This document shows, one piece after another, positions 36,874 through 46,288 of a stretch of 64,000 bases of DNA. The position numbers and the translations under genes were made by a program. The notes below the pieces were generated by a model, which made no database searches, was not told the DNA's origin, and saw only the letters and a program-made list of their open reading frames with translations. Position 1 is the stretch's first letter. Each line of letters begins with the position of its first letter. The DNA comes from Thalassotalea sediminis (GTDB taxonomy: Bacteria; Pseudomonadota; Gammaproteobacteria; Enterobacterales; Alteromonadaceae), in the NCBI RefSeq assembly GCF_030295915.1, contig NZ_AP027361.1:2790001-2854000 (forward strand), written 5' to 3'.

Positions 36874-37761
36874 TTACCCTTTAAATATTGTTTGATGCAG
36901 CCTTTTCACACTCGAAAAATTTGACGATAAAAAATAGCGAACTTTTGCTTTAAAATGACCGGCAAATAATTGTGTGAGTAACATCGTAAGTGGCATTGGT
37001 TTACGCTGTCGCCTTAAAACCATAAACTCTTGATTTTTTATGTTTTTATTGTTCATCAACGTTTTGTGTTTAGCCATAAACTGATGGTAGCCTTGCACAC
37101 TTTTAGGGTTACCAATCATTCGCTCTGTAGCTGCGGTATCGTTTACGATGTAAGTTGCGTCTCCTTTACGAAAAGCGTCTCCATACTTTACCATGAGCCG
37201 CGTCCATAAGTCGTAATCTTGGCATGCAACAAAAGACTCATCAAATCCGCCTACGGCTAACACGCGCTCGGTTTTAACCAGTATTTGGCTTGTCGCTTCG
37301 TTATAGCTCAATTGTTCATAGAGCGTTATCACTTTTTCTTTATTATCAATAAGCCGCTTTCTTTTACCATAATCCCACCACATGCCAGTACATACAAATG
37401 CATACTTATCATCATAAACGTCAACGAGTGTTTGAATACGATTAGGCAAATATAGATCGTCATCATCTAAACCAGTCACAAATTCACCATTAGCTTGCTT
37501 AATCGCAAAGTTTCTCGCGGCACAAGCACCTTTACTTTCTCCATGGTGATAAACAAATATATTGTCATGTTCGTCAGCAAGTGATTGTAAATACTGATAA
37601 GTACCATCTGTTGAGCCATCATTAACAATATGTAGCTCAATATTAGGATACGTTTGCGCTAACACTGACTCAATAGCCCGCGATAACAATTCAACGCGAT
37701 TTTTGGTTGGCATATATACACTCACCAGAGGTAAAGTTTTTATGTTATCTGTTGGACTCAT
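36874..37761 (-). CDS. Family 2 glycosyltransferase
   Basis: A 295-residue GT-A fold enzyme with PLVSVYMPTKNR at the start, VNDGSTDGT near 47-54 and the metal-binding LDDDD near 98-102. No transmembrane segment is visible, so it acts at the cytoplasmic face. I chose the ATG at 37761 with a GGGA/AAGAG region upstream; the open frame extends farther. It overlaps the preceding glycosyltransferase gene by 17 bp, so the two are co-translated. The sugar is unknown. Confidence 0.88.
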   Translation of the reverse strand: MSPTDNIKTLPLVSVYMPTKNRVELLSRAIESVLAQTYPNIELHIVNDGSTDGTYQYLQSLADEHDNIFVYHHGESKGACAARNFAIKQANGEFVTGLDDDDLYLPNRIQTLVDVYDDKYAFVCTGMWWDYGKRKRLIDNKEKVITLYEQLSYNEATSQILVKTERVLAVGGFDESFVACQDYDLWTRLMVKYGDAFRKGDATYIVNDTAATERMIGNPKSVQGYHQFMAKHKTLMNNKNIKNQEFMVLRRQRKPMPLTMLLTQLFAGHFKAKVRYFLSSNFSSVKRLHQTIFKG

Positions 37762-38596
37762 CTCTTTCCCACTGGTTAATTTTTCCGATGAAAAACTGCC
37801 ATTTAGCACGATATTTTGCAATAATTTTACATACGACAAAGGTTATGTAGTTTACTGAAAAAGTAAACGGAGCACTTAACCCTTGAACATCGGAATGATC
37901 TTTAACGTTTAGCTTTTGCAATTGTAAATTTCCCCGCTCAACTCGCGTTAATACATTCAATAAATTAAACACATCCTTGGGGCATATAAAGGTAAAGCTT
38001 GCTTCTGTTATCACTTGATATTCTGAGTGGTGAAAGCAGCGCCTGATATACTCATCATCTGCAATAACATTTGGTAAATTACCTATTTTTTTTTGGGCCT
38101 TCTCAGTCAAAGCGATGACATTAGAGATTCGATGCGCTTTATTATATGGTGAAGCAGCAGCAATAGCGTAATACCATTTCACTAACCTAGAGCTTTGCGA
38201 TGTATCATAGATTAGTTTAGGGGAAGCGGCTAACACCTTTTCAGATAAGCAATTAACTAAATTTAATAAATGTTGACCGCTAATGTTGATATCTGCATCA
38301 AGCAATACTGCAACCCCAGCAGGTGCATGCGCAATACCAATATTGATGGCATGTGTTTTAGATGCTTTCTCAGTATCCAATACCTCGATGACAATCTTCT
38401 TTGATTGCAACGTATGAGCTTGCTGTTGAATAAAAGTATTCACATTGCCGACGGTATTATCGCTACAACCATTAGCAACAACAATAATATGGCACTCAGT
38501 TAATATGCCATCACTCAATGCATATTGTAGTGTGGTTGTAATTAATCGTTGCTCATTGTGAGCGGGAATGATTATGCTAATTTTTCTAGACTGCAA
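37745..38596 (-). CDS. Family 2 glycosyltransferase
   Basis: A 283-residue enzyme with SIIIPAHNEQ at 8-17, NGCSDNT and the LLDADI metal site. A hydrophobic stretch near the C-terminus (SVNYITFVVCKIIA) suggests membrane association. Start is a TTG at 38596 with AGTAGG upstream. It lies between a lipoprotein gene and a second GT2 gene at the left edge of the polysaccharide locus. Substrate unknown. Confidence 0.85.
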   Translation of the reverse strand: MQSRKISIIIPAHNEQRLITTTLQYALSDGILTECHIIVVANGCSDNTVGNVNTFIQQQAHTLQSKKIVIEVLDTEKASKTHAINIGIAHAPAGVAVLLDADINISGQHLLNLVNCLSEKVLAASPKLIYDTSQSSRLVKWYYAIAAASPYNKAHRISNVIALTEKAQKKIGNLPNVIADDEYIRRCFHHSEYQVITEASFTFICPKDVFNLLNVLTRVERGNLQLQKLNVKDHSDVQGLSAPFTFSVNYITFVVCKIIAKYRAKWQFFIGKINQWERDESNR

Positions 38597-38607
38597 GATT
38601 TAACCTA

Positions 38608-39555
38608 CTATTCTGCTTTTTCGAGCAGTAGTTTAACATTTCTGAAAATATCGGTTTGACTACAGCTAGATGAATCATCTTGGCAAGGCTCTACAGTTAA
38701 AACATCAACAGTATTCTTCAAATCTGTTGTATAACGTTCGTAGTTAGAATAATCCAACGTATGCACATTTACAGCCAATTCTAAACCTCGTGCTATCTTC
38801 GCAACTTGCTTAATTTGATCGGTACTTAATCTACTGTCTAATTCAATCATATGAAGACCGCATTGATAAGACTGTCTAACTTCTGCTTTCGTTGTTTTTA
38901 CTGAATTAAAATTTTGAATTCGACTTAACTTTACAAACTTTTCGTACTCTTTATATTTAGTACTCAAAAGTGTGTCTCTTAGCGTGGTTAATGTCGTATC
39001 AAAATATACACTTCTTAATATCAACATGCGTTCGCTATTAGCATAAGCCGACTTTCCTTCATTCGTCTTGATTGACAAAATATTGTCTAAAAGGTTTTCG
39101 ATATCGCTTTGCGCTGTAATTGACGTTTTTATTTCTATAAAGATAGGAGAGGTACTTGTTAGCACCCTTTGGTCATGCAATACATCATCGAGTAAAACAC
39201 CAGTAGAACTTGCCTCATGACTAATTCTCGCAATACCGTCATTTTCAGGTTCTACAACAATGTCTAATTCCAAAAAATCTACATTTTCGTCTAACGCAAA
39301 ATATAACTTTTCAAGTGTATAACTTAAGTCATCATTATTATTTGAATAACAATTGTGACATAAAATACCTGCGTGACGATTACCAGAAACTTGTTCGAAA
39401 CCATCTTGAATTCTGGAAAAAATATTTAGTTCACTTGAAGGTTTAGCGCTAACATCTGAGCAGTAAGTAACATTGTCATCTAAACAGCCTGTCAACATTA
39501 AGCATAAAACTAAAACATTTACTGCAATAAAATAGTTTTTAATGGTGTGTTGCAT
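38608..39555 (-). CDS. GDPD-like phosphodiesterase lipoprotein
   Basis: A 315-residue lipoprotein with a lipobox LTGC (C24). The TIM-barrel pattern of glycerophosphodiester phosphodiesterase or PLC-like proteins is visible: H67 in ILCHN, E96 and D98 in FLELDIV, H113 in ISHE, then IFIEIKT and ELAVNVHTLD. AAGG lies 8 nt before the ATG. It may cleave glycerophosphodiester bonds at the cell envelope, which is notable since the locus encodes TagB/TagD-like proteins. The domain call is moderate and the function is inferred. Confidence 0.6.
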   Translation of the reverse strand: MQHTIKNYFIAVNVLVLCLMLTGCLDDNVTYCSDVSAKPSSELNIFSRIQDGFEQVSGNRHAGILCHNCYSNNNDDLSYTLEKLYFALDENVDFLELDIVVEPENDGIARISHEASSTGVLLDDVLHDQRVLTSTSPIFIEIKTSITAQSDIENLLDNILSIKTNEGKSAYANSERMLILRSVYFDTTLTTLRDTLLSTKYKEYEKFVKLSRIQNFNSVKTTKAEVRQSYQCGLHMIELDSRLSTDQIKQVAKIARGLELAVNVHTLDYSNYERYTTDLKNTVDVLTVEPCQDDSSSCSQTDIFRNVKLLLEKAE

Positions 39556-39560
39556 AACAA

Positions 39561-41201
39561 TTACCTTTCGATGGGTTTAAAGTTAACCTGTTGAGCTTCC
39601 AAATATGAAAGGTGAGCAGGTAAAGCATCTTTAAACTGTTGAAAATTTTTATGTTCTGGCTTCGTCCAAAAATTTTCTGATAAGGCAAATAAACGGGGAA
39701 ACAGCATATACTCCATATGAGAATTCGTAGAGATATATTCTGTCCATAATGAAGCTTGGCCGCCCAATATTTTTTGCTGTTCACTCTCATTAAGCCCTTC
39801 AATTTCCATGCTAGATTGGTAGGCAGATTCTAGCGTAATTAAACAACACTGAGCCAATGGTTCTGTATTTTGGTTTCCTTGATAATAATTGAGGTAATTA
39901 GTTTTTGCCGGCGTTAAAATAACATGGTGACCCTTTTCAATTGCCGACTTTGCTAATTCTTTTTCGTGCCAGATCATCACGTTCGTTTGACCGGTTATAT
40001 CAACCTCTAAAATCTCGTCCCACCCGATTGCTTTTCGCCCTCTCTCAAGTAAAAACTGATTTAATCGATTATAAAAATACCCTAAAATTTGCTTTTCTTC
40101 AGTAAAACCCTGCTCTGCCATTAATAATTGAACAGATTCATTTTGTTGCCAATGCCTAGTTGGTACTTCATCGCCACCGATATGAATATATTCGTATGGA
40201 AATAAATCGACTAACTCTGTTAAAACATTGGTGAGAAAAGTAAAGGTTTCCTCTGACGGGCACAGTATTTCAGCATGTATTCCCCACCTTGTAGACACAT
40301 CATATGGCCCAGGTGTACAACCAAGTTCTGGATAAGCCGCTAAAATCGCACTAGAGTGACCAGGCACATCTATTTCTGGAATAATATCTATATTTCTTTG
40401 CTTTGCGTATTGTACAACTTCCCTAATTTCTTCTTTCGTATAAAAACCAAAATGAGGAGTTCCATCACCTATGAAAGGGTCAAAGTTTTTTTCTAATATG
40501 GTTTCTGGTCGATACGACCCAATATCTGTTAACAGTGGGTATTGATCAATCTCAATACGCCAGCCTTGATCATCCGTTAAATGCCAATGCAACTTATTTA
40601 ATTTATACAATGCCATTAAATCTATGATCTTTTTTACTTGCTCTACAGAGAAAAAATGCCTACTCACATCTAGCATCAACCCGCGATATGAATAACTTGG
40701 GAAATCATCTATTGTTGCCTGCGGCAAGTAACCATTATCTTGATTCGTTATAAAAAGTTGGCGTAGGGTTTGAAATGCATTAAATGCACCTTTTACAGTA
40801 CCTGCAGTTATCGTAATAATGTCTTTACCTATCTCTAATTGGTACTCTTCCTCTTGAAAGCCACTTACAAAATCATTTAAAACAATTGTCGAACTAGACG
40901 AGGTATTTTCAGCTTGATTGATAATAGATACATTGGATATTTGAGGATTATCACTTTTTATCTGTTGAGCACCCAGTGCTACCATATCCAATAAGGGTTG
41001 CTCATTATTTTTTAAATGAATAAACAGTTCACCATTAAAATCAAAGCCTTTACTAGCGTGTTCTGTATAAGCATTTACTTTCGGAATAACAGAGTTACCT
41101 TGAAGAGTATCTGAGTCATTACATCCAATCACAAGTACAGTACTAATTAGAAGTAAAAGATAGCTTTTTATTTTTTTTATTGGCATAAATTCAATATTCA
41201 T
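39561..41201 (-). CDS. Beta-N-acetylhexosaminidase (GH20) lipoprotein
   Basis: A 546-residue GH20 enzyme with lipobox VIGC (C27). The N-terminal GH20b-like domain covers about 50-165. The catalytic barrel has RGLMLDVSRHFF (173-184), LHWHLTDDQGWR and the catalytic pair D344-E345 in HIGGDEVPTRHW. It removes terminal GlcNAc or GalNAc residues, probably in the periplasm or at the outer membrane. Its place in the locus suggests remodelling or turnover of an amino-sugar polymer, though nutritional use of chitin is also possible. Confidence 0.92.
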   Translation of the reverse strand: MNIEFMPIKKIKSYLLLLISTVLVIGCNDSDTLQGNSVIPKVNAYTEHASKGFDFNGELFIHLKNNEQPLLDMVALGAQQIKSDNPQISNVSIINQAENTSSSSTIVLNDFVSGFQEEEYQLEIGKDIITITAGTVKGAFNAFQTLRQLFITNQDNGYLPQATIDDFPSYSYRGLMLDVSRHFFSVEQVKKIIDLMALYKLNKLHWHLTDDQGWRIEIDQYPLLTDIGSYRPETILEKNFDPFIGDGTPHFGFYTKEEIREVVQYAKQRNIDIIPEIDVPGHSSAILAAYPELGCTPGPYDVSTRWGIHAEILCPSEETFTFLTNVLTELVDLFPYEYIHIGGDEVPTRHWQQNESVQLLMAEQGFTEEKQILGYFYNRLNQFLLERGRKAIGWDEILEVDITGQTNVMIWHEKELAKSAIEKGHHVILTPAKTNYLNYYQGNQNTEPLAQCCLITLESAYQSSMEIEGLNESEQQKILGGQASLWTEYISTNSHMEYMLFPRLFALSENFWTKPEHKNFQQFKDALPAHLSYLEAQQVNFKPIER

Positions 41202-41241
41202 TATTTTTACAAGTCCTTTTTAAGCACAGCAATAATCAATT

Positions 41242-42753
41242 TCAACGTTTTTTCTTTTCTTCTCGTCTCATCTTAACACCGTAGTTCGCACGTGATGGCA
41301 TTAAATGAAACATTATTCGATATATAATTTGAATAAAAGGAATTAACATAACATTAGTGTTCAAAGAGTAGCCAGATTCTACTTTTTCTTTTTTATATTT
41401 CTCTGGTAGGTTGCGCCAGAGGCGCTTCATACTCTTATACTTAATGCTGTCATAGAAGTTTTGATGAATTACTGCATTAAATATGTGTTTTTGCGCAAAC
41501 GGTGAAACCACAGAGAAAAATTGCGCACATAAAATATTACTACCAAAAACAGCGTAACGTCCGCCCCTACCAAATAGAAACTCGTAGTATGTTACTTTTT
41601 GTAAATCATCTAATGCTAAAGAGGACGTTTTCTGATGAAAGTCGTTATAGATTACTTCAAACTCTTCATCAGTTAAAACACTATGACGTTTCCTTAGAAT
41701 CTTTCTAGCATCCCACTTCAATAGTGGATATACCCAAGGAAATATTTTTAACAGTTCCCCTTGCACACCTTTAAAATTAATAAAAGTACCTCGTTGAAAG
41801 ACGTCACCGCAGTAACCATCAAAAAAAACAAAAACATTTTTAAAGTGAGCTTTCACATGCGCATAGTTTGTCAATAAGCGTTCGATCGGTTTCAGCACAC
41901 CAAAGGACATTTCACGGTTAATTTCAGCTTCTAATAAATGAAGCTTAGGCTCAGAAAAATCATAGGCGTAATAATTGTCAAAATCTTCTTTAAATTTTCC
42001 CGCAATGGTAATTTCTGGAGAATTCTTGGGACCATAAGTGAAACCATTTTTGAAGGCATTATTTGCGAGAATAAATCGCGAATCCAGACCGCTACTTAGT
42101 GGTAAAACACAATTATTTTTATGCCAATACGAGGCGAGTTCACGCACTTCGATACCTACCTCTTCTAACGAAATATATTGTGAATGAATCAATTTAGTAT
42201 AAGGGGTCTTTCCTTGACTATTAAAAACGTGGCCTGGTGTTAAACGCTCAATCCCATCATAAATGGTAAAATCACCAAATAGGTGATGCTTTTTCTCTAG
42301 AATACTTTGTTGTAATGCATTATGAGTATGAGATTGTGGGTCATACAACACTTTAACACTGGGTGCGATACGTATCGTTTTACTATGTAAATCAATGTAA
42401 TGACTAGAAATACCAAAAGGATCTACAATCACTGAAGCTGTTGCTCCATCCCACCAATAAAGTAAAAAGCTACCAGCTAGAATGTTCTCGACAACCTCTA
42501 CACCCGTTTCATATATATCAGCAGCTAATTCCGCTAAATTATTCCTTTTTTGCTTATATATAAACCACCCTGCTACTATAAACGTGTTATTTTTATAAGA
42601 ATAAATAGGATCATCAGGCCACTCATCAGGAGAAAAAATAACTTGCCCTTGACCTAAATCAGATGGGAAAACGAACTTTTTACTATATTGTTTTGCTAAT
42701 TCTGCACTAGCCGGAATATTAGTATCATCACAATTGATGTACAGACCTCTCAT
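41242..42753 (-). CDS. Asparagine-synthase-like protein lacking the amidotransferase cysteine
   Basis: A 503-residue protein with the AsnB fold. The C-terminal domain has the PP-loop LPLSSGLDSR (217-226), which activates a carboxyl group by adenylylation. The N-terminal glutaminase-like domain has no catalytic Cys2: the protein begins MRGLY, and the start is well supported by AGGA 6 nt upstream. It therefore cannot use glutamine in the usual way and may take ammonia or an amine. AsnB-like enzymes occur in O-antigen loci, where they amidate uronic acids. With ugd in the window, that is a reasonable guess, not a proof. Confidence 0.75.
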   Translation of the reverse strand: MRGLYINCDDTNIPASAELAKQYSKKFVFPSDLGQGQVIFSPDEWPDDPIYSYKNNTFIVAGWFIYKQKRNNLAELAADIYETGVEVVENILAGSFLLYWWDGATASVIVDPFGISSHYIDLHSKTIRIAPSVKVLYDPQSHTHNALQQSILEKKHHLFGDFTIYDGIERLTPGHVFNSQGKTPYTKLIHSQYISLEEVGIEVRELASYWHKNNCVLPLSSGLDSRFILANNAFKNGFTYGPKNSPEITIAGKFKEDFDNYYAYDFSEPKLHLLEAEINREMSFGVLKPIERLLTNYAHVKAHFKNVFVFFDGYCGDVFQRGTFINFKGVQGELLKIFPWVYPLLKWDARKILRKRHSVLTDEEFEVIYNDFHQKTSSLALDDLQKVTYYEFLFGRGGRYAVFGSNILCAQFFSVVSPFAQKHIFNAVIHQNFYDSIKYKSMKRLWRNLPEKYKKEKVESGYSLNTNVMLIPFIQIIYRIMFHLMPSRANYGVKMRREEKKKR

Positions 42754-42939
42754 CGATATCCTTTTACTTAATAGACTGTCTTCAAATATTGCGCGCTACT
42801 TTACTATAAAGCTGTATTTGGTGCACTCGCTAAACTTGTACTTTTTTACGTTCTATGGACTATAAAACTAGAACAACGCCTGCCTAATCAAGATTATTCA
42901 ACAAAAAAGTAGTCAGTATAAATATGATTTGAAATGCCT

Positions 42940-44460
42940 TTACTGAATAAAGCTGTTTTCTACCATCATAATATGACCGTTTTCTAAAATTAAAACGTCT
43001 ATATCACCATCTTTATCAACATCGTAAAAGTGTTTTCTGGCATCGGTAAATGGAAATTTTTGCACCTCATCAATAACGGGTGAATGCACTAGCTCATTGT
43101 ATTTATATTTTATAAGTTTTGTACCTTGAATATCGAAAAAATATGGAATGCCTGAGGCATATAAGTCAGCATAATATGCGGGAAGCCTTTCAATTTGGTG
43201 GTGTTGAAAATCACCTTGTTCCGTTAATTCAAACCAATGTGTTTGAGTAGGTTCAGTATCTAATGCCCTACCAGCGTAGATAGTTACATCATTGATTTTA
43301 TCTTGGTTTATATCATAACTTTCGAAACGACCATATTCACTAAATTCGCTATCAATCTTAAAGTTTTTCCACTCCCCAAAAACCATATCGGGTTGTTGTA
43401 ATTGATATTGTAAAATACCGCAAACTGCAAAGTAATCCGTACAGGAAAATACATCATTAATACTTATTTTGTCCGCATATTTATCACCATTTATATCTAC
43501 TAAGCGCTCATTTTCGCCAAGAGATAATGCGGTATAATGGTTAGTTTCAGGCGAATAAATATAAAAATATGCAAAGCTACGAGATATTTCAGGAACATTT
43601 TTATACATGTTTAAATCTAGGTAGCCATCATTATTAATATCTTCTGCACTACTGATTGAATAATAATCATCAACATAAAGGCACCCTAAGTTGGTTAACG
43701 AGGTTTCATTTTCAAAACCTTCGTTGGTTCCGTATTTAACCATAAGTTGGGCATTTCTTGATGTAAAAGAGGAACACAGCTCTTCATCCTCTACTTCTTT
43801 TATAAAAAGAACGTCTTCAACACCATCGTTGTTGATATCAAATAGCTTAATATCATCTCTCAAGTAAATAGGATCAATATCAACAACCTCTTCTAATTTA
43901 TCACCGAGCCAACGAAAAGCTTTTGTTACATTAGAAAAGCCATCTATGCCAGCCGATACAATAAAATAGTTGCCTAACCTATTGACATCTAGGTAGGTAA
44001 TTTCACTACCATTTAACTCATAGTCAAAAACACGACGCGGTTGTTTAAAAGCTGAACCGGCAGGCAATATTTCAAGTGTAATTACGGTAGTTGTTGAACT
44101 TCCTTGGCTATTAGTTGCCGTTATTTCAAACTGATAGTCAGTATTAGGCGCTTCTATTATCGGTGCATTAAAATATGCTGTTCCCTTTTCTGACTCAGGC
44201 AATGTAATTAAAATATCTTCTACACCAGATATTTGTTTTATCTCAAGGGTCGTATTTTCATCTTCACTGGTAAGACCCCATTCAATAAGCGTAAAAGCTC
44301 CACTATTAGTAGCAATTGATGTATTGGTTTCTATTACTGGTACAGCATAAACAGCGGTTGGTTTAGCATCAGGTGTTGATTTAGAGCTACTATCGCCACC
44401 ACAGCCGACGAGAAAAATTAAAGTTGATAGGATAATGGTTAAACAGAATAAACGTTGCAT
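42940..44460 (-). CDS. FG-GAP/VCBS-like repeat lipoprotein (paralogue A)
   Basis: A 506-residue lipoprotein with lipobox LVGC after a 16-22 residue hydrophobic signal. The body contains at least five D-x-N/D-x-D-G calcium-binding-type loops (DINNDGVEDV, DINNDGYLDL, DINGDKYADK, DINQDKINDV, DVDKDGDIDV), typical of FG-GAP/VCBS propeller repeats. It is a shorter paralogue of the 966-residue protein at 49231: both share YYADL, PYF, SPVI and the ending DIDVL...GHIMM. I chose the ATG at 44460. Likely an outer-membrane surface protein; ligand unknown. Confidence 0.8.
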   Translation of the reverse strand: MQRLFCLTIILSTLIFLVGCGGDSSSKSTPDAKPTAVYAVPVIETNTSIATNSGAFTLIEWGLTSEDENTTLEIKQISGVEDILITLPESEKGTAYFNAPIIEAPNTDYQFEITATNSQGSSTTTVITLEILPAGSAFKQPRRVFDYELNGSEITYLDVNRLGNYFIVSAGIDGFSNVTKAFRWLGDKLEEVVDIDPIYLRDDIKLFDINNDGVEDVLFIKEVEDEELCSSFTSRNAQLMVKYGTNEGFENETSLTNLGCLYVDDYYSISSAEDINNDGYLDLNMYKNVPEISRSFAYFYIYSPETNHYTALSLGENERLVDINGDKYADKISINDVFSCTDYFAVCGILQYQLQQPDMVFGEWKNFKIDSEFSEYGRFESYDINQDKINDVTIYAGRALDTEPTQTHWFELTEQGDFQHHQIERLPAYYADLYASGIPYFFDIQGTKLIKYKYNELVHSPVIDEVQKFPFTDARKHFYDVDKDGDIDVLILENGHIMMVENSFIQ

Positions 44461-44665
44461 TGCTCTGTCCATGAACTAAAACTTCATGTTACCAAAACCT
44501 TAAAAACATTCAATATTAACAGTAACATAAAATAAATGACTAAATCTAAATCACCTTCCCCTAAATGGTTAAAGCTGAGAATAACTCCAATTCAAAAGCT
44601 ACTAGAATTATGCTAACCTCACCCTACTAAAATAAGCTGTACTTATTTCAAATTAGCAAACAAAT

Positions 44666-45685
44666 ATGTCTACCTCTACGCCATTATCTATTTCTATCAT
44701 TATCCCTATCTACAATGTAGAGCCTTATATTGAAAAATGTTTGGATAGTGTAGATAAGCAAAATTATCAAAATTACGAAGTAATATTAGTTAATGATGGT
44801 TCTACAGATCTCACCATAAACTTAGTTGAACAGTTCATAAAAAATAAAACTGACAAATTTAAATTGTTTCATAAAAAAAACGGTGGATTAGCAGATGCCC
44901 GAAACTATGGGCTTGTAAAAGCATCAAATGAATTTATCTTATTTTTAGATTCAGATGATTTCATAGCACCAGAGACGTTATCCATTACCAGTAAGTCAGC
45001 ACAAGAGTCACAATCCGATATTATTTGCTTTGCATTAGCAGAGGTAACTGAGTCAGAGAATAAAATAAGATATATTCCAGCCAACGCGAAACTGCCACTA
45101 GGCACATATCAATTAAATGACGCTGACAACCTAATCAGCAGCTCTTTACCCAATGCTTGTAATAAGTTAATAAGAAAGAGCCTTTTTACAAATAATCATA
45201 TCAAATTTCCACCAGGGTTATGGTATGAAGATCTTGCAACAAACCCAAAGCTATTTTATTTCGCTAATCAAATTACTTTTATTGGCGATGAGCTTTATTA
45301 TTACCGACAAAGAGAAGGTGCAATTACCAAGACGTTTTCGTTAAAAGTAATGGATATATATGATGTACTTACAGATATAGGAGAGTTTTTTGTCTTACAC
45401 CCTTATCCAAATGCCAAAACAGATCTCAACACGTGGTACATCAACTTAACCATTATTACCCTAGCAAGACTTTCACTAAATAACGAGTATAAATTAAAAG
45501 CTAACGCCCTAACGAATATTTCTGAAAATATAAAAAAACGGTTTCCAAATCCCATCGATATATATCAAAAAGCTTTTTCCAAAAAAAGATATAAAGTATT
45601 TACGCTGTTAATCCGATTAGGAATGATTAAAATGGTCGCATTTATCATTAAAAAGTTAGTGGCAGCTAAGGCAATAACAATATGA
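44666..45685 (+). CDS. Family 2 glycosyltransferase
   Basis: A 339-residue enzyme with SIIIPIYNVEPYIEKCLDSV (start), VNDGSTD and LDSDDF metal site. It is of the EpsJ/WcaA type. It opens a short plus-strand run with an acetyltransferase (4-bp ATGA overlap) and a beta-helix protein, opposite to the main locus direction. The acceptor and donor sugars are unknown. Confidence 0.88.
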   Translation: MSTSTPLSISIIIPIYNVEPYIEKCLDSVDKQNYQNYEVILVNDGSTDLTINLVEQFIKNKTDKFKLFHKKNGGLADARNYGLVKASNEFILFLDSDDFIAPETLSITSKSAQESQSDIICFALAEVTESENKIRYIPANAKLPLGTYQLNDADNLISSSLPNACNKLIRKSLFTNNHIKFPPGLWYEDLATNPKLFYFANQITFIGDELYYYRQREGAITKTFSLKVMDIYDVLTDIGEFFVLHPYPNAKTDLNTWYINLTIITLARLSLNNEYKLKANALTNISENIKKRFPNPIDIYQKAFSKKRYKVFTLLIRLGMIKMVAFIIKKLVAAKAITI

Positions 45686-46206
45686 ATAGAAAAATACTTT
45701 TGTTTCTTTATTACCTTATTATTAAAAGGCTACCAACGACTGAAACACCTTTTATAGGTTTACCGATACGAAAACTTCGACGCTATGTTGTCACTCGGTT
45801 ATTTAAGTCAACTGGCCAAAACGTCAATATTAATAAAGGTGTTTACTTCGGTAATGGTAGTAATATTGCAATTGGCAACAATTCTTCGATTGAAGTAGCT
45901 TGCCAGATAGCAAATGACACAACTATCGGGAATGATGTAATGATCGCTCCTGAAGTTATTATATTTTCTGTTGGTCATGAGACCAGCGATACCTCTATAC
46001 CGATGAGAGAACAAGGAAATAAACAGCCTAGACCCGTATCTATTGGTAACGACGTTTGGATTGGTCAACGCGCAATTATTCTACCTGGCGTCACTATTGG
46101 TAACGGCGCAATAGTCGCAGCTGGAGCTATAGTAACAAAAAATGTTGATGATTTTCACGTTGTTGGGGGGAACCCGGCTAAAATAATAAAATCACGAACT
46201 GATTAA
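45682..46206 (+). CDS. Hexapeptide-repeat acyltransferase
   Basis: A 174-residue left-handed beta-helix acetyltransferase of the CatB/NodL/WcaF group. Repeats such as IGNGSNIAIG, IGNDVWIGQRAIILPGVTIGNGAIVAAGAIV are evident, with a GHETSD loop holding the likely catalytic histidine. It probably O- or N-acetylates a sugar of the polysaccharide. It is translationally coupled to the upstream glycosyltransferase. Confidence 0.88.
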   Translation: MNRKILLFLYYLIIKRLPTTETPFIGLPIRKLRRYVVTRLFKSTGQNVNINKGVYFGNGSNIAIGNNSSIEVACQIANDTTIGNDVMIAPEVIIFSVGHETSDTSIPMREQGNKQPRPVSIGNDVWIGQRAIILPGVTIGNGAIVAAGAIVTKNVDDFHVVGGNPAKIIKSRTD

Positions 46207-46288
46207 TTTTAAACTAATTGACACTACCTTAACATGCAATAACACGGTAGACTTGGCACATATTTTCGTGACAGCATGGAGCAATAAA

